Source: Olsenella sp. SW781
Lineage (GTDB): Bacteria; Actinomycetota; Coriobacteriia; Coriobacteriales; Atopobiaceae
Assembly (NCBI RefSeq): GCF_012027725.1
Contig: NZ_SJOU01000007.1
Location: 62,001-126,000 of the forward strand
Direction of reading: 5' to 3'
DNA: 64,000 nt
The notes under the pieces were generated by a model that saw only the letters and a list, made by a program, of their open reading frames with translations, ran no database searches and was not told where the DNA came from. Positions 34,478 to 43,023 of this stretch are shown here, piece after piece. A program made the position numbers and the translations under genes. Numbering within the stretch: the first letter of the stretch is position 1; each line of letters opens with the position of its first letter.

Positions 34478-34505
34478 GCCACTGACGTCAGGTTTATTTG
34501 GCACG
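34478..34505. repeat. Solo half of the TGGCGTCAGG palindrome family
   Basis: GCCACTGACGTCAGGTTTAT continuing to TTTGGCACG, matching one arm of the elements at 20521, 38505 and 57248, with no inverted partner beside it. It stands 17 bp after the peptidase stop. Confidence 0.75.
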
Positions 34506-34580
34506 TCCGGCACATCCCGACCTCGCGGCAAAAAAATGGAGCCCGCAGGCTCCGCTCGACCTCTCGTATGGGCGCTGGCG

Positions 34581-34808
34581 CTACGCCGCGCGGACGCACT
34601 TGACGAGCAGGTGCGAGTCAGCGTGGTTCTGCTCGTGAGCGGAGAACCACTGGTCAACGTCGTTGAACAGCATCCTAGGGCTGTCAGCCCAGAAACGACG
34701 CTCGTGGCCGTCGAAGAACGCGCGATACTCGCCGCTCATGAACCAGCCGTTGTGGCACGCCCTCAGCACCTTGCGCTGACGGGAGCCCATGTTCTTGACC
34801 TTGGTCAT
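34581..34808 (-). CDS. Small basic protein of unknown function
   Basis: 75 aa. Begins MTKVKNMGSRQRKVLRACHN and is rich in Arg, His and aromatic residues (HERRFWADSPRMLFNDVDQW). It has a very strong RBS (GGAAAGGAGGG) and its own good promoter at 34847-34875, so it is a real and probably well-expressed gene. The basic N-terminus could bind nucleic acid. No family recognised. Confidence 0.7.
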   Translation of the reverse strand: MTKVKNMGSRQRKVLRACHNGWFMSGEYRAFFDGHERRFWADSPRMLFNDVDQWFSAHEQNHADSHLLVKCVRAA

Positions 34809-34846
34809 GTTCTTCCCTCCTTTCCTCTCTTCTCGTTACCTCGTTC

Positions 34847-34875
34847 GTTATACCCAATTATTCCGTCCGTCGAAA
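34847..34875 (-). promoter_or_regulatory. Promoter for the small basic protein
   Basis: Minus strand: -35 TTTCGA (34870-34875), 17 bp, -10 TATAAC (34847-34852); start near 34840, giving a leader of about 30 nt. A separate plus-strand TTGACA lies at 34883-34888. Confidence 0.6.
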
Positions 34876-34972
34876 GCGTCTTGACAGAATCATAACAATT
34901 GACTACTCAAGGACGAGGGCAGCGTCAGGGTTTTGGCCGAGACGCGTCATGGGGCGGCGGGTCGGCGCGGCA

Positions 34973-35058
34973 TTGCGGAAAGTGGGGTCGTGGCAGCTGG
35001 CCGCGGGCGCGACCTCGCGTTCTTCTCGCCCCTGTTGCGACGTCGGGGGTCATGGCAG
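34973..35058 (+). repeat. Two copies of the 25-bp GTTGCG...GGGGTC-TGGCAG repeat
   Basis: Copies at 34973-34996 and 35034-35058 in the 393-bp gap before the LysR gene. Consensus ends GGGGTCRTGGCAG. Five more copies occur at 50036-50236. A GTTCTTCTCGC word lies between the two copies (35019-35029). No gene is evident in 34876-35201 apart from the LysR leader. Confidence 0.7.
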
Positions 35059-35201
35059 CCGCGGGACCGCCAGAACCCCCGAAACCGCTGCGCGAATCGC
35101 CCCCCGGGCTGCCACACCCCTCGCCCTTGCAGCGCGCTCGTGGGGGCGCCGCGCGCGAGCGATACAATCTTTCTATACCGCATGGCCTCAAGGGAGGAAG
35201 C

Positions 35202-36068
35202 GTGAATCTCAAGCAGCTCGAGTACTTCGTCGCGATCGTCGAGGAGGGGCAGGTCACGGCCGCGGCGAGGCGCCTTCACATCTCTCAGCCGCCGCTCTCC
35301 TACGAGCTCGCGCAGCTCGAGCGAGAGCTCGGCTGCGAGCTCGTCCGCCGAGGGCCGCGCGGCGTCACCCCCACCGACGCGGGCAGGCTCCTCTACGAGC
35401 GCGCCGGGCGCATCCTCGCCATGGCCACCGCCACGGCGCGCGAGGTCTCGAGCGTGGGGAAGGGCCTCACGGGCACCGCGTGCCTCGCGGCCTGCGCGGG
35501 GGCGTCCGGGCTCGTGCCCAGCGCGCGGCTCCGGGAGCTTGCCGGCGGCGAGGGCGTGTCGTTCGAGGTCCGCGAGGGGAGCGTCCCCGCAGTGATCGAA
35601 CTCGTGACGAGCGGCATCGCCGAGGTCGGCGTGGTGCGAACGCCCTTCGCCAGCGCCGGGCTGCGCTGCCGCTACGCGCCCGCCGAGCCCCTCGTCGCCG
35701 TGATGCCACCGTCGATGGAGACGGGCGGCGAGCTTGAGGTCTCGCTCGAGGAGCTCGCCTCGAGCCCGCTCGTCTGCGACCGTCGGCTCTCCGAGCGGGT
35801 GGGCCACGCCCTCGCGACGCGCCACCTCGAGCCGCGCCTTTCCTGCGTCACCGAGGACGAGCGCACCACCTGCGCGTGGGCGGCGGCGGGCATGGGCGTG
35901 GGGCTCGTCCCCCGCTCGATGCTGAGGGTGTGCGACACCGGGGACCAGTTCATCAAGACCGTGACCGAGAAGGACCTCGAGACGCGCGCGGCGGTCATCT
36001 GGAAGGCTGACCGCGCGCTCACGACGCTCGCGGAGCGCGTCGTGGCACTTCTCGGCGAGCTGGACTAG
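35202..36068 (+). CDS. LysR family transcriptional regulator
   Basis: 288 aa. N-terminal winged helix (NLKQLEYFVAIVEEGQVTAA, then RRLHISQPPLSYELAQLERE) and a C-terminal periplasmic-binding-like effector domain. The GTG at 35202-35204 is fixed by AGGGAGGAAGC and by the usual LysR opening; longer reading frames extend into repeats. A TACAAT at 35163-35168 may be its -10. The target is unknown. Ends before a 17-bp terminator-like palindrome. Confidence 0.9.
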   Translation: MNLKQLEYFVAIVEEGQVTAAARRLHISQPPLSYELAQLERELGCELVRRGPRGVTPTDAGRLLYERAGRILAMATATAREVSSVGKGLTGTACLAACAGASGLVPSARLRELAGGEGVSFEVREGSVPAVIELVTSGIAEVGVVRTPFASAGLRCRYAPAEPLVAVMPPSMETGGELEVSLEELASSPLVCDRRLSERVGHALATRHLEPRLSCVTEDERTTCAWAAAGMGVGLVPRSMLRVCDTGDQFIKTVTEKDLETRAAVIWKADRALTTLAERVVALLGELD

Positions 36069-36162
36069 GGTCGGTCGCGCGGGCGAGAAGGACGCGCAGA
36101 CTGTCGCATCTCCCCCGCACGCCCACAGCGCGGGGGCTTCGCGACGTTTCTCGGCCCAGAAG

Positions 36163-36207
36163 TGTCGCCTCGGCCCCGCACAGGCTCCGCGCGGGGCCGA
36201 GGCGACA
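36163..36207. terminator. 17-bp perfect palindrome after the LysR gene (TGTCGCC family)
   Basis: Arms TGTCGCCTCGGCCCCGC (36163-36179) and complement (36191-36207), 11-nt loop. No U-run, so more a structured repeat than a classic terminator. A larger relative is at 48265-48382. Confidence 0.75.
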
Positions 36208-36279
36208 GATCGTCCCGACATGAGGGCGCCCCCGGGCGGGAAGGAGGTCCCGGGGACGCAGGGTCAGCCTGAAGACGCG

Positions 36280-36504
36280 CTATCGGAGGTCGTCGTCCTT
36301 CTCGGCGTCCGAAGCCTCGATGGGAGAGACGGCGGGCTCGGAGGAGGGGCTCGAGTCGCCGGAGCCCTCCTCCATGCCCTCGCGCACGTTCTTGACGGTC
36401 TTCCCGATGGCCGAGCCGATCTTGGGCAGGTTCTTCGGCCCGAAGATCACGAGGACGATGACGAGAATGACGGCCAGCTCGGGCACGCCCATGCCAAGAA
36501 TCAT
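36280..36504 (-). CDS. tatA: Sec-independent translocase protein TatA
   Basis: 74 aa. Short N-terminus, one membrane helix (ELAVILVIVLVIF), then the FGPKNLPKIGSAIGKTVKNV amphipathic helix that defines TatA/TatE, and an acidic tail. Forms the pore for folded twin-arginine proteins. No tatC or tatB gene is next to it, so the rest of the system must lie elsewhere. RBS GGAGGTGC. Confidence 0.9.
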   Translation of the reverse strand: MILGMGVPELAVILVIVLVIFGPKNLPKIGSAIGKTVKNVREGMEEGSGDSSPSSEPAVSPIEASDAEKDDDLR

Positions 36505-36580
36505 GCGGCACCTCCAATGACGCGGTTCTTCTCGTCACATCGTAGGGCTCCATGAGCCCACGGTAAAATACATAAGAGAA

Positions 36581-36613
36581 GGGGATGCCATACAAGCAAT
36601 GTATGGCATCCCC
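36581..36613 (-). terminator. Terminator after the PaaK-ACT operon
   Basis: Perfect 14-bp stem (GGGGATGCCATACA 36581-36594 and complement 36600-36613) with a 5-nt loop. On the minus strand it is followed by a T-rich CTTCTCTTATGTATTTTAC tract, a fair intrinsic terminator. Confidence 0.8.
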
Positions 36614-36658
36614 AACCTGTCCCATAATCTCTGAGAGAAAAAACACGTCCCCCTTTTG

Positions 36659-37087
36659 CTACTCGATCTCATCTTGGTCGAAGACGTGGAAGCCGGCCTT
36701 CTCGATGGCCCAGCTCGCCTCCGCGGCGCTCGCGGGGTCGGCGATCTTGAGCGCCAGGACCGCAAGGTCGTCGGTCGTCGAGAAGCAGTAGAAGTACTCG
36801 ATGTCCACGTCGAGGTCGTCGAGCTTCTCGAGCAGGTCCGCGGCGCCGCCCGGGTGGTGCGGCACGGCGATGGCCATGACCTTGGTCTTGATGGCGCGGT
36901 AGCCGCCGGCGTCGAGCGCGGCGATCGCGGCGTCGGTGTCGCTGCAGATGATGCGCACGATGCCGTACTCGGTGGTGTCGGCAACGGAGAGCGCTGCCAT
37001 GTTGATGTTGGCGTCACCGAGGGTGCGGCACAGAGACGCGATGCGGCCGCGCTTGTTCTCGAGGAAAACCGTAATCTGATCGATCAT
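36659..37087 (-). CDS. ACT domain-containing protein
   Basis: 142 aa, two ACT-like halves. MIDQITVFLENKRGRIASLC and GDANINMAALSVADTTEYGI are the ACT signature that binds amino acids; the second half (VPHHPGGAADLLEKLDDLDV) repeats the fold. The start overlaps the phenylacetate-CoA ligase stop by one base (TAATG). This ligase/ACT pairing is common in anaerobes and suggests sensing of an aromatic amino acid during aryl-acid metabolism. Confidence 0.85.
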   Translation of the reverse strand: MIDQITVFLENKRGRIASLCRTLGDANINMAALSVADTTEYGIVRIICSDTDAAIAALDAGGYRAIKTKVMAIAVPHHPGGAADLLEKLDDLDVDIEYFYCFSTTDDLAVLALKIADPASAAEASWAIEKAGFHVFDQDEIE

Positions 37088-38388
37088 TACTTGATCCCCT
37101 TTCGCAGGTCGACGATGCGCTTGGCCTTGCCCTCGCTGCGCGCGATGGTCTTGGGCTCGACGAGCTTGACCTTGACGCCCACGGAAAGGGCCGTCTTGAG
37201 GCGCGCAGAGATCTCCTTCTGCAGGCGCTCGACCGCGGCGACGGAGTCGAAGGCGAAGTCGGGGTTGACCTCGGCCTTGAGCGTGACCATGTCGAGCGAG
37301 CGGTGGTCGGTGTCGACCTCGATCTGGTACCAAGAGGAGACCTGGTCGAAGGTCTTCATGACGTCCTCGATCTGGCTCGGGAAGACGTTGACGCCGCGGA
37401 TGATGAGCATGTCGTCGGTGCGGCCGTGGATGCGGTCGATGCGGCGGTGCGTGCAGCCGCAGGCGCACTCGCCAGGCAGGATGCGCGTGATGTCGCGCGT
37501 GCGGTAGCGCACGACCGGGGACGCCTCGCGGTCGATCGTGGTGAGCACGAGCTCGCCCCACTCGCCGTCGGGCAGGACCTCGCCGGTGTTGGGGTCGATG
37601 ATCTCCGCGTAGAAGTGGTCCTCGGCCAGGTGCAGGCCGTTCTGCTCCCAGCACTCGATGGCAACGCCCGGGCCCATGGTCTCGGTGAGGCCGTAGACGT
37701 CGAGCACGTGGTAATTGAGCTTGCGCTCGAGGTCGCGGCGGAAGTTGTCCGAGAAGGGCTCGGCGCCGTGGATGCCCGCGCGCAGGTGGAAGTCGCGCGC
37801 CGGGTCGATGCCCATCTCGAGCGCGGTGTCGGCGATGTGCATGGCGTAGCTCGGCGTGCAGCAGATGATTGTGGAGCCCATCTCCTTGAGCACGCGAATC
37901 TGACGCTCGGTGTTGCCCGCGGACATGGGGATCGTAGTGGCGCCGGAGTAGAGGCCGCCGTAGTGCGCGCCGAGGCCGCCGGTGAAGAGGCCGTAGCCGT
38001 AGCAGACGTGCACGACGTCGTCCTTGCCGCCGTTTGCGTACTCGATGCCGCGCGCGAAGCACTCGCCCCAGATGTCGAGGTCGTGCTGGGTGTAGCCGCC
38101 CACCGTCGCCACGCCCGTGGTGCCGGAGGACATGTGGATCTCCTTCACCTCGGAGAGCGGGGTGGCAAACATACCGTAGGGGTAGTTGTCGCGCAGGTCC
38201 TGCTTGGTGACGAACGGCGCCTTCTGCAGGTCGTCGAGGTCCTTCACGGCGTACGGGTCAAAGCCGGCCTCGTCGAAGCTCTGCTTGTAGAACGGCACGT
38301 TCTCGTAGCACGCGATCACGGTCTTCTTGATGCCCTCGAGCTGGATCTCCTCGATCTGCTCGTGGGGCGCGTGGAGAATCTCCTGCAT
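37087..38388 (-). CDS. paaK: Phenylacetate-CoA ligase (PaaK type)
   Basis: 433 aa adenylate-forming enzyme. Carries the AMP loop SSGTTGVATVGGYT, LDVYGLTETMGPG, a GEWGELVLTT strand and RTRDITRILPG; a Cys-rich CACGCTHRRI segment is typical of PaaK. Joins aryl acetates to CoA. In gut anaerobes it commonly works with indolepyruvate ferredoxin oxidoreductase in fermentation of aromatic amino acids, but iorAB are not in this window. Co-transcribed with the ACT protein. Confidence 0.88.
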   Translation of the reverse strand: MQEILHAPHEQIEEIQLEGIKKTVIACYENVPFYKQSFDEAGFDPYAVKDLDDLQKAPFVTKQDLRDNYPYGMFATPLSEVKEIHMSSGTTGVATVGGYTQHDLDIWGECFARGIEYANGGKDDVVHVCYGYGLFTGGLGAHYGGLYSGATTIPMSAGNTERQIRVLKEMGSTIICCTPSYAMHIADTALEMGIDPARDFHLRAGIHGAEPFSDNFRRDLERKLNYHVLDVYGLTETMGPGVAIECWEQNGLHLAEDHFYAEIIDPNTGEVLPDGEWGELVLTTIDREASPVVRYRTRDITRILPGECACGCTHRRIDRIHGRTDDMLIIRGVNVFPSQIEDVMKTFDQVSSWYQIEVDTDHRSLDMVTLKAEVNPDFAFDSVAAVERLQKEISARLKTALSVGVKVKLVEPKTIARSEGKAKRIVDLRKGIK

Positions 38389-38504
38389 CTGCCCTACCCT
38401 TTCTGGAACCCAAAACCACAGATGGGGAGATTTTATGGCGAGAAGGGCGGTCGTGCCTCAGGCGTTCGCAAACTGAAACGCGTGCCGCCGGTACCAGGCC
38501 CGCG

Positions 38505-38568
38505 CCAATGGCGTCAGGTTCGTTTGGCACGCGGACTCACGCGTGCCAAACGAACCTGACGCCATTGG
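38505..38568. repeat. 28-bp perfect palindrome, TGGCGTCAGG family, copy 2
   Basis: Arms 38505-38532 and 38541-38568, perfect over 28 bp, 8-nt loop. Contains AATGGCGTCAGGTTCGTTTG and complement. It begins right after the 38574 stop of the minus-strand helical protein gene, where it would act as transcript end for that gene. Confidence 0.9.
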
Positions 38569-38573
38569 CACGC

Positions 38574-38993
38574 TCACCGCAGCGCCTCGAGGCGGCGGAG
38601 CACCGTCCTGGTGGCCTTGATCGCCGCCTGCACGTTCTCCTCGGCGTCATCGATGCGCTTCTGCACGTAGAGGTCGACGAAGGGGTTGTCCACGAGGATG
38701 TCGAGCGCGGAGGCGAGGCCGCCCACGTTCACGCGGAGCTCCTCGATGCCGCGCACGTCCGAGACCTCGCGCGTGAACGCGTAGAGGTCAGCGCGGGCGC
38801 ACTCGAGCGCCTCCTCGGCATCGTCGAGCCGCGAGCGCTTGACCAGGCTCGAGATGATGCCGCCCGCGAGGATGTCGAAGAGGCCCCAGTTGCTCGCACT
38901 GCTGAGGGCGTCCGCCGCCGTCTCGAGCGAGGTGAGCGCGCGACGTCCCGCCGCCACGGCCTCGGCCACCTCTCGCCTCTCGTCCGGTGTCAT
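38574..38993 (-). CDS. Unknown helical protein
   Basis: 139 aa. ATG at 38991-38993 behind GAGGAACC. It is mostly alpha-helical and charged with one glycine-rich hydrophobic turn (NWGLFDILAGGIISSLVKR) that may contact membrane, then DAEEALECARADLYAFTREV and a C-terminal DDAEENVQAAIKATRTVLRR. No family recognised. Its stop lies beside the palindrome at 38505-38568. Confidence 0.65.
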   Translation of the reverse strand: MTPDERREVAEAVAAGRRALTSLETAADALSSASNWGLFDILAGGIISSLVKRSRLDDAEEALECARADLYAFTREVSDVRGIEELRVNVGGLASALDILVDNPFVDLYVQKRIDDAEENVQAAIKATRTVLRRLEALR

Positions 38994-39176
38994 GGTTCCT
39001 CCTCGGCTCGACGTTCTTCTCGCCATGGTAGCAGTCGTGGCAGGGGGACGGGACGGCAACGGCTCGCTCATCCCCCTGCCGCGCTGGGAACGATACCGCT
39101 CGCGGAGAATATTCCGCATCCCGCCGAGCGAGGTGCATACTTTGACTATCTGTGAGCACGAGGGGAAGGATGCACC

Positions 39177-40256
39177 ATGCTTCGAGTCGGTCTTCTCACG
39201 AGCGGCGGCGACTGCCAGGCGCTCAACGCCACCATGCGCGGCATCGTCAAGACGCTCTACCGCCAGTCCAAGGAGCCCGTCGAGGTCTACGGCTTCGAGG
39301 ACGGCTACCAGGGCCTCATCTACGAGCGCTACCACATGATGGACAATCGCGACTTCTCCGGCCTGCTCACCCGCGGCGGGACCGTCCTCGGCACGAGCCG
39401 CACCCCCTTCAAGCTGCTCGACACGCCCGAGGCCGACGGCGTCAACAAGGTCCAGGCCATGAAGGACACCTACAAGAAGCTCAAGCTGGACTGCCTGTTC
39501 ATGCTCGGCGGCAACGGCTCCACCAAGACCGCCAACCGCCTCTCCCAGGAGGGCCTGAACGTCATCGCGCTGCCCAAGACCATCGACAACGACACCTACG
39601 GCACCGACATGACCTTCGGCTTCACGAGCTCCGTCGAGGTGGCCACCCGCTGCATCGACGAGATCCACACCACCGCCTCGAGCCACGGCCGCGTCTTCGT
39701 GATCGAGATCATGGGCCACAAGGTCGGCTGGATCCCGCTGTACGCGGGCGTGGCCGGCGGCGCCGACGTCATCCTCATCCCCGAGATCCCCTACGACATC
39801 GAGAACGTCATCCGCGTCATCGAGGACCGCGACAAGGCCGGCTCGCGCTTCACCATCGTCGTGGTGGCGGAGGGCGCCATCTCCAAGGAGGAGGCCGCTC
39901 TCTCGAAGAAGGAGTACAAGAAGCTCGTGGCCGAGCGCACGAGCCCGTCGGTCGCCTACGACATCGCGGCGGAGATCGACAAGCGCACCGGCCGCGAGAT
40001 CCGCATCGCCATCCCCGGCCACACCCAGCGCGGCGGCACCCCCGACGCCCAGGACCGCATCTTCGCCACGCAGTGCGGCGCCGAGGCTGCGCTCGCCTGC
40101 CTCAAGGGCAAGTTCGGCGTCATGATCGCGCAGGTCAACGGCAAGATGTGCCGCGTGCCGCTCGAGGACGTGGCCGGCAAGCTCAAGTACGTCGACCCCA
40201 AGGGCGACCTCGTCAAGGAGGCCAAGGCGCTCGGCATCAGCTTCGGCGACGAGTAG
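39177..40256 (+). CDS. pfkA: 6-phosphofructokinase (GGNGS/PKTIDND clade)
   Basis: 359 aa. Phosphorylates fructose 6-phosphate. The opening LTSGGDCQALNATMRGIVKT, PKTIDNDTYGTDMTFG and the GHTQRGGTPDAQD loop are diagnostic. The phosphate-donor motif reads GGNGS instead of GGDGS, and Lys stands in PKTIDND where E. coli ATP-PFK has Gly. Gly at position 104 favours ATP; the Lys is shared with PPi enzymes, so donor choice should be tested. Strong RBS and intrinsic terminator; single-gene unit. Confidence 0.93.
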   Translation: MLRVGLLTSGGDCQALNATMRGIVKTLYRQSKEPVEVYGFEDGYQGLIYERYHMMDNRDFSGLLTRGGTVLGTSRTPFKLLDTPEADGVNKVQAMKDTYKKLKLDCLFMLGGNGSTKTANRLSQEGLNVIALPKTIDNDTYGTDMTFGFTSSVEVATRCIDEIHTTASSHGRVFVIEIMGHKVGWIPLYAGVAGGADVILIPEIPYDIENVIRVIEDRDKAGSRFTIVVVAEGAISKEEAALSKKEYKKLVAERTSPSVAYDIAAEIDKRTGREIRIAIPGHTQRGGTPDAQDRIFATQCGAEAALACLKGKFGVMIAQVNGKMCRVPLEDVAGKLKYVDPKGDLVKEAKALGISFGDE

Positions 40257-40279
40257 GGCGCACCCAACGGCACGAAGGC

Positions 40280-40314
40280 GGGCGCGGGGTCCTCGACGGG
40301 CCCCGCGCCCTTTT
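40280..40314 (+). terminator. Intrinsic terminator of pfkA
   Basis: 10-bp GC-rich stem (GGGCGCGGGG 40280-40289, CCCCGCGCCC 40301-40310), 11-nt loop, then TTTT. Classic Rho-independent terminator 24 nt after the stop. Confidence 0.88.
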
Positions 40315-40340
40315 GTGCCCCGACACGGGTGGCGAAACTC

Positions 40341-40369
40341 GCCTAAAAGGGGCCTGGCCCCTTTTAGGC
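40341..40369. repeat. GCCTAAAAGGGG palindrome, copy 3
   Basis: 12-bp perfect arms (40341-40352 and 40358-40369) with loop CCTGG. Lies between convergent pfkA and the M18 aminopeptidase gene, whose TAA stop (40364-40366) is inside the right arm. Likely the minus-strand terminator. Confidence 0.88.
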
Positions 40370-41689
40370 AAGCTCCACCGAGTCGGCGCCGTCGATGCGG
40401 AGGTCGGCCTCGTAGAACGCCGTCAGCGCGGCGATGCCGAGCGCCGTGTCGCGCGCGCCCGCCGTCTCAAAGACGGAGTGCATGGCCAGCTGCGGCAGCC
40501 CCACGTCCACGGCGTGCACGCTCACCTGGGTGTTGGAGAGGTTGCCGAGCGTGGAGCCGCCGGGCACGTCGGAGCGGTTGGCGAAGGTCTGGTACGGCAC
40601 GCCCGCGCGCTCGAGCACGGCGACGAGGGCGGCGCGGCTGAAGGCGTCCGTGCAGTAGCGCTGGTTGGCCGCCTCCTTGATGACGAGGCCGCCGTTGAGC
40701 CGGCAGCGGTTCGCCGCGTCGTACTTCTCGGGGTGGGCCGGATGGACGGCGTGCGCGTTGTCGCAGCTCACAAGCATGGAGCCGGCAAGCGCGCGCAGGT
40801 GCTCCTCAGGCGTGCGGCCGAGCGCAGCGCTCGTGCGGGAGAGCGTGTCGGCGAGCAGCGTCGAGAGCGCCCCCTGCTTGGTGCCCGAGCCCACCTCCTC
40901 GTTGTCAAAGCACGCGTAGACGCTCACGTCATGCGGGTTCTCCGCCGCGAGGAAGGCCTCGAGCGCCACGTAGGCGCACTGGAGGTCGTCGAGATGGCCG
41001 GCGGAGACGAACTCACCGGCGCGACCCCAGACGCGCGGCTCCTCGTGGGCAACGAGGAAGAGGTCGCGCGCGAGGACGTCCGCCGGCTCGCAGCCCGCGG
41101 CCTCGGCCACCATCTCGTCGAAGGCCCCCGCGGAAAGCTCCCCCGCCGAGAAGAGCGGGCAGAGGTCAACCGCGCGGTTGAGCTCGGGCGAGAGCCCGCT
41201 CGTGCGGTCGAGGTGGATGGCGAGGCTCGGGATGAGGCAGACGTCGTCGGCGATGTCCACGAGGCGGCTCTCCACGCGCGCGCCGTCGCGCACGAGCACG
41301 CGGCCCGCAAGTCCGAGCGGGCGGTCCAGCCACGTGTGGTCGAGCATGCCTCCGTAGGCCTCGACGTCGAGGCGGAGATACCCCTCCGGCCCCTCGAGCG
41401 CGGGCGCCGCCTTCACCTTGTAGGTGGGCGAGTCGCCGTGGGCGGCGGCCAGCTGGAAGTGGTGGCCGCCCTCGGGGAGCTCGGCCCCGACCTTCCACGC
41501 CACGACGCTCGAGTTGTTGCGGACGGTGTAGTAGCGCCCACCCGCCTCCATGGCCCACGCCCCGCCCTCGGGAAGGTAGGCGAACCCGGCGGCGTCGAGG
41601 CGCGCGCGGATGGCGGCGACGGTGTGGAACACGCTCGGGCACGCACGGACAAACTCGACGAGCCCGGCGGCGACGTCCTTCTCGCTCAT
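40364..41689 (-). CDS. M18 family aminopeptidase
   Basis: 441 aa cytoplasmic zinc aminopeptidase of the aspartyl aminopeptidase (DNPEP/ApeB) group, preferring acidic N-terminal residues. Metal/catalytic residues in AAAHGDSPTYK, AGHLDDLQCAYVAL, FDNEEVGSGTKQGA and the late MHSVFETAGARD. ATG at 41687-41689 behind AGGAGACC. Upstream lies the GTACGTAC repeat region. Full length. Confidence 0.9.
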   Translation of the reverse strand: MSEKDVAAGLVEFVRACPSVFHTVAAIRARLDAAGFAYLPEGGAWAMEAGGRYYTVRNNSSVVAWKVGAELPEGGHHFQLAAAHGDSPTYKVKAAPALEGPEGYLRLDVEAYGGMLDHTWLDRPLGLAGRVLVRDGARVESRLVDIADDVCLIPSLAIHLDRTSGLSPELNRAVDLCPLFSAGELSAGAFDEMVAEAAGCEPADVLARDLFLVAHEEPRVWGRAGEFVSAGHLDDLQCAYVALEAFLAAENPHDVSVYACFDNEEVGSGTKQGALSTLLADTLSRTSAALGRTPEEHLRALAGSMLVSCDNAHAVHPAHPEKYDAANRCRLNGGLVIKEAANQRYCTDAFSRAALVAVLERAGVPYQTFANRSDVPGGSTLGNLSNTQVSVHAVDVGLPQLAMHSVFETAGARDTALGIAALTAFYEADLRIDGADSVELA

Positions 41690-41761
41690 AGGTCTCCTTC
41701 GGTCGGCTGTGATGCGACCGTCCAGCCTAGCACTTCTCGGCGCAGCGGGCGCCTCCGGACA

Positions 41762-41952
41762 CACGCCCTCCCGGGTACGTACACCTCGCCTCCCGACGCA
41801 CGCCCTCCCGGGTACGTACACGCCGCCTCCGGATGCGTACGCAATTTGATAATTAATTCGGTACCATGCGATTAAAACCCGCAGGTGGGAAAGGTGGCGA
41901 GAAGAACATCAATCATCGAATCGCGTACGTACCCGGAACAGGCGTGTACGTA
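41762..41952. repeat. GTACGTAC repeat cluster upstream of the M18 gene
   Basis: Two 37-bp direct repeats (41762-41798, 41799-41835) containing CCCGGGTACGTACAC, then an AT-rich centre (41843-41876), then two inverted copies of the core (GCGTACGTACCCGG at 41923, GTGTACGTACCCGAGG at 41944). A partial unit precedes at 41748. The AT-rich centre probably holds the promoter of the aminopeptidase gene. Confidence 0.72.
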
Positions 41953-41974
41953 CCCGAGGAAGGCGCCCCGGGCG

Positions 41975-42949
41975 TCAGGCAAGCATGTTGCGGGCCGTGA
42001 ACTCCGCCTGGACGGTGGCGAGCATGAGCTCCACGTCGTCGAGGCCGAGGTGGCGCTCCGACTCCCCCGCCTTGAGCGTGCCGCGGCGGCGCGCCCAGCT
42101 CTCGAGCGACGCCGGCCGCTGCTCGTGCGGCAGGATGCGCGTCTCGGGGTCCACGCGCCGGCAGATGTCGCGCGAGTCCACGACCACCACGCGACCGGCC
42201 TTGCGGGCCTCGGCGTAGCCGTCGATGTGCAGCATGAACCAGGAGTCCTCGAAGGCGGCGTTGTGCGCCATGAACGGATAGGCGGTGAGCGCGGCGAGAA
42301 GGGCCTTCTGCACCTGCTTGTCCTCGCGGAAGGGGGTCTTCCCGTCGAGGTCGGACCACTGGATCTTGTGGATGTCCGCCAGCGGCACGCCCTTCTCGGC
42401 GTACATCTCGGGCAGGCCGAAGTAGCCGGCAAAGGGGTCGTGCGGCCTGGCCTTGGGGCCGATGGTCATGAACTCGAGGCCCACGTTGATGATGTAGCCG
42501 CGCGCGGGGTCGCGGTCGGTGGTCTCGATGTCAATCCCCACGACCATGCCGGAGACCGGCGCGTCCACCCAGGCCACGTTGAGGTCGCGCGCGTCCGGGC
42601 CGGCAAGCGCCGTCACCTGCGCGTCGGTACGATGCTGGAGCACGGCGACGGCATGGATGAGGTCGGCCGCGGAGAGGCCGCGCGCGAGGCTCGAGGGAGA
42701 GAGGTCGCGCAGCTTCTCGATGCCAAAGCGGTCGCAGACGTCGCGGTTGCGGTCCGCGAGGGAGAGGATGAGGTCGTACGAGAACGGCTCGCGGCCGGCA
42801 GGCGCCTCCGCCCAGGCGGCGCGCAGGACCCCGAGCGCCTCCTCGTTCTTGGCGCGCTCCGCGGAGAGCGAGGCGTCATCCGTGAGGAACCCGGGGAACA
42901 CAAAGGCGCTTGCGCACTCTATGGCTTGGCTGAGGTCCACGTTGCTCAC
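41975..42949 (-). CDS. DEDDh 3'-5' exonuclease domain protein (DnaQ/ExoX-like)
   Basis: 324 aa. Residues ~1-130 have no recognised fold; residues ~135-320 are an exonuclease domain with ExoI DIETTDRDP, ExoII HNAAFEDSWFML and ExoIII HLGLDDVE, all catalytic acids and the His present. The family trims DNA or RNA 3' ends in repair or maturation. The N-terminal part mentions no other motif and may set substrate choice. No polymerase gene nearby. Confidence 0.82.
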   Translation of the reverse strand: MSNVDLSQAIECASAFVFPGFLTDDASLSAERAKNEEALGVLRAAWAEAPAGREPFSYDLILSLADRNRDVCDRFGIEKLRDLSPSSLARGLSAADLIHAVAVLQHRTDAQVTALAGPDARDLNVAWVDAPVSGMVVGIDIETTDRDPARGYIINVGLEFMTIGPKARPHDPFAGYFGLPEMYAEKGVPLADIHKIQWSDLDGKTPFREDKQVQKALLAALTAYPFMAHNAAFEDSWFMLHIDGYAEARKAGRVVVVDSRDICRRVDPETRILPHEQRPASLESWARRRGTLKAGESERHLGLDDVELMLATVQAEFTARNMLA

Positions 42950-43023
42950 TCCCGTCCACGAAAAAAGACGCCGAGAAGAACCCGGCGCCTTCCTAGGCTA
43001 ACAGAACGCGCGGCCGCCTCGGC

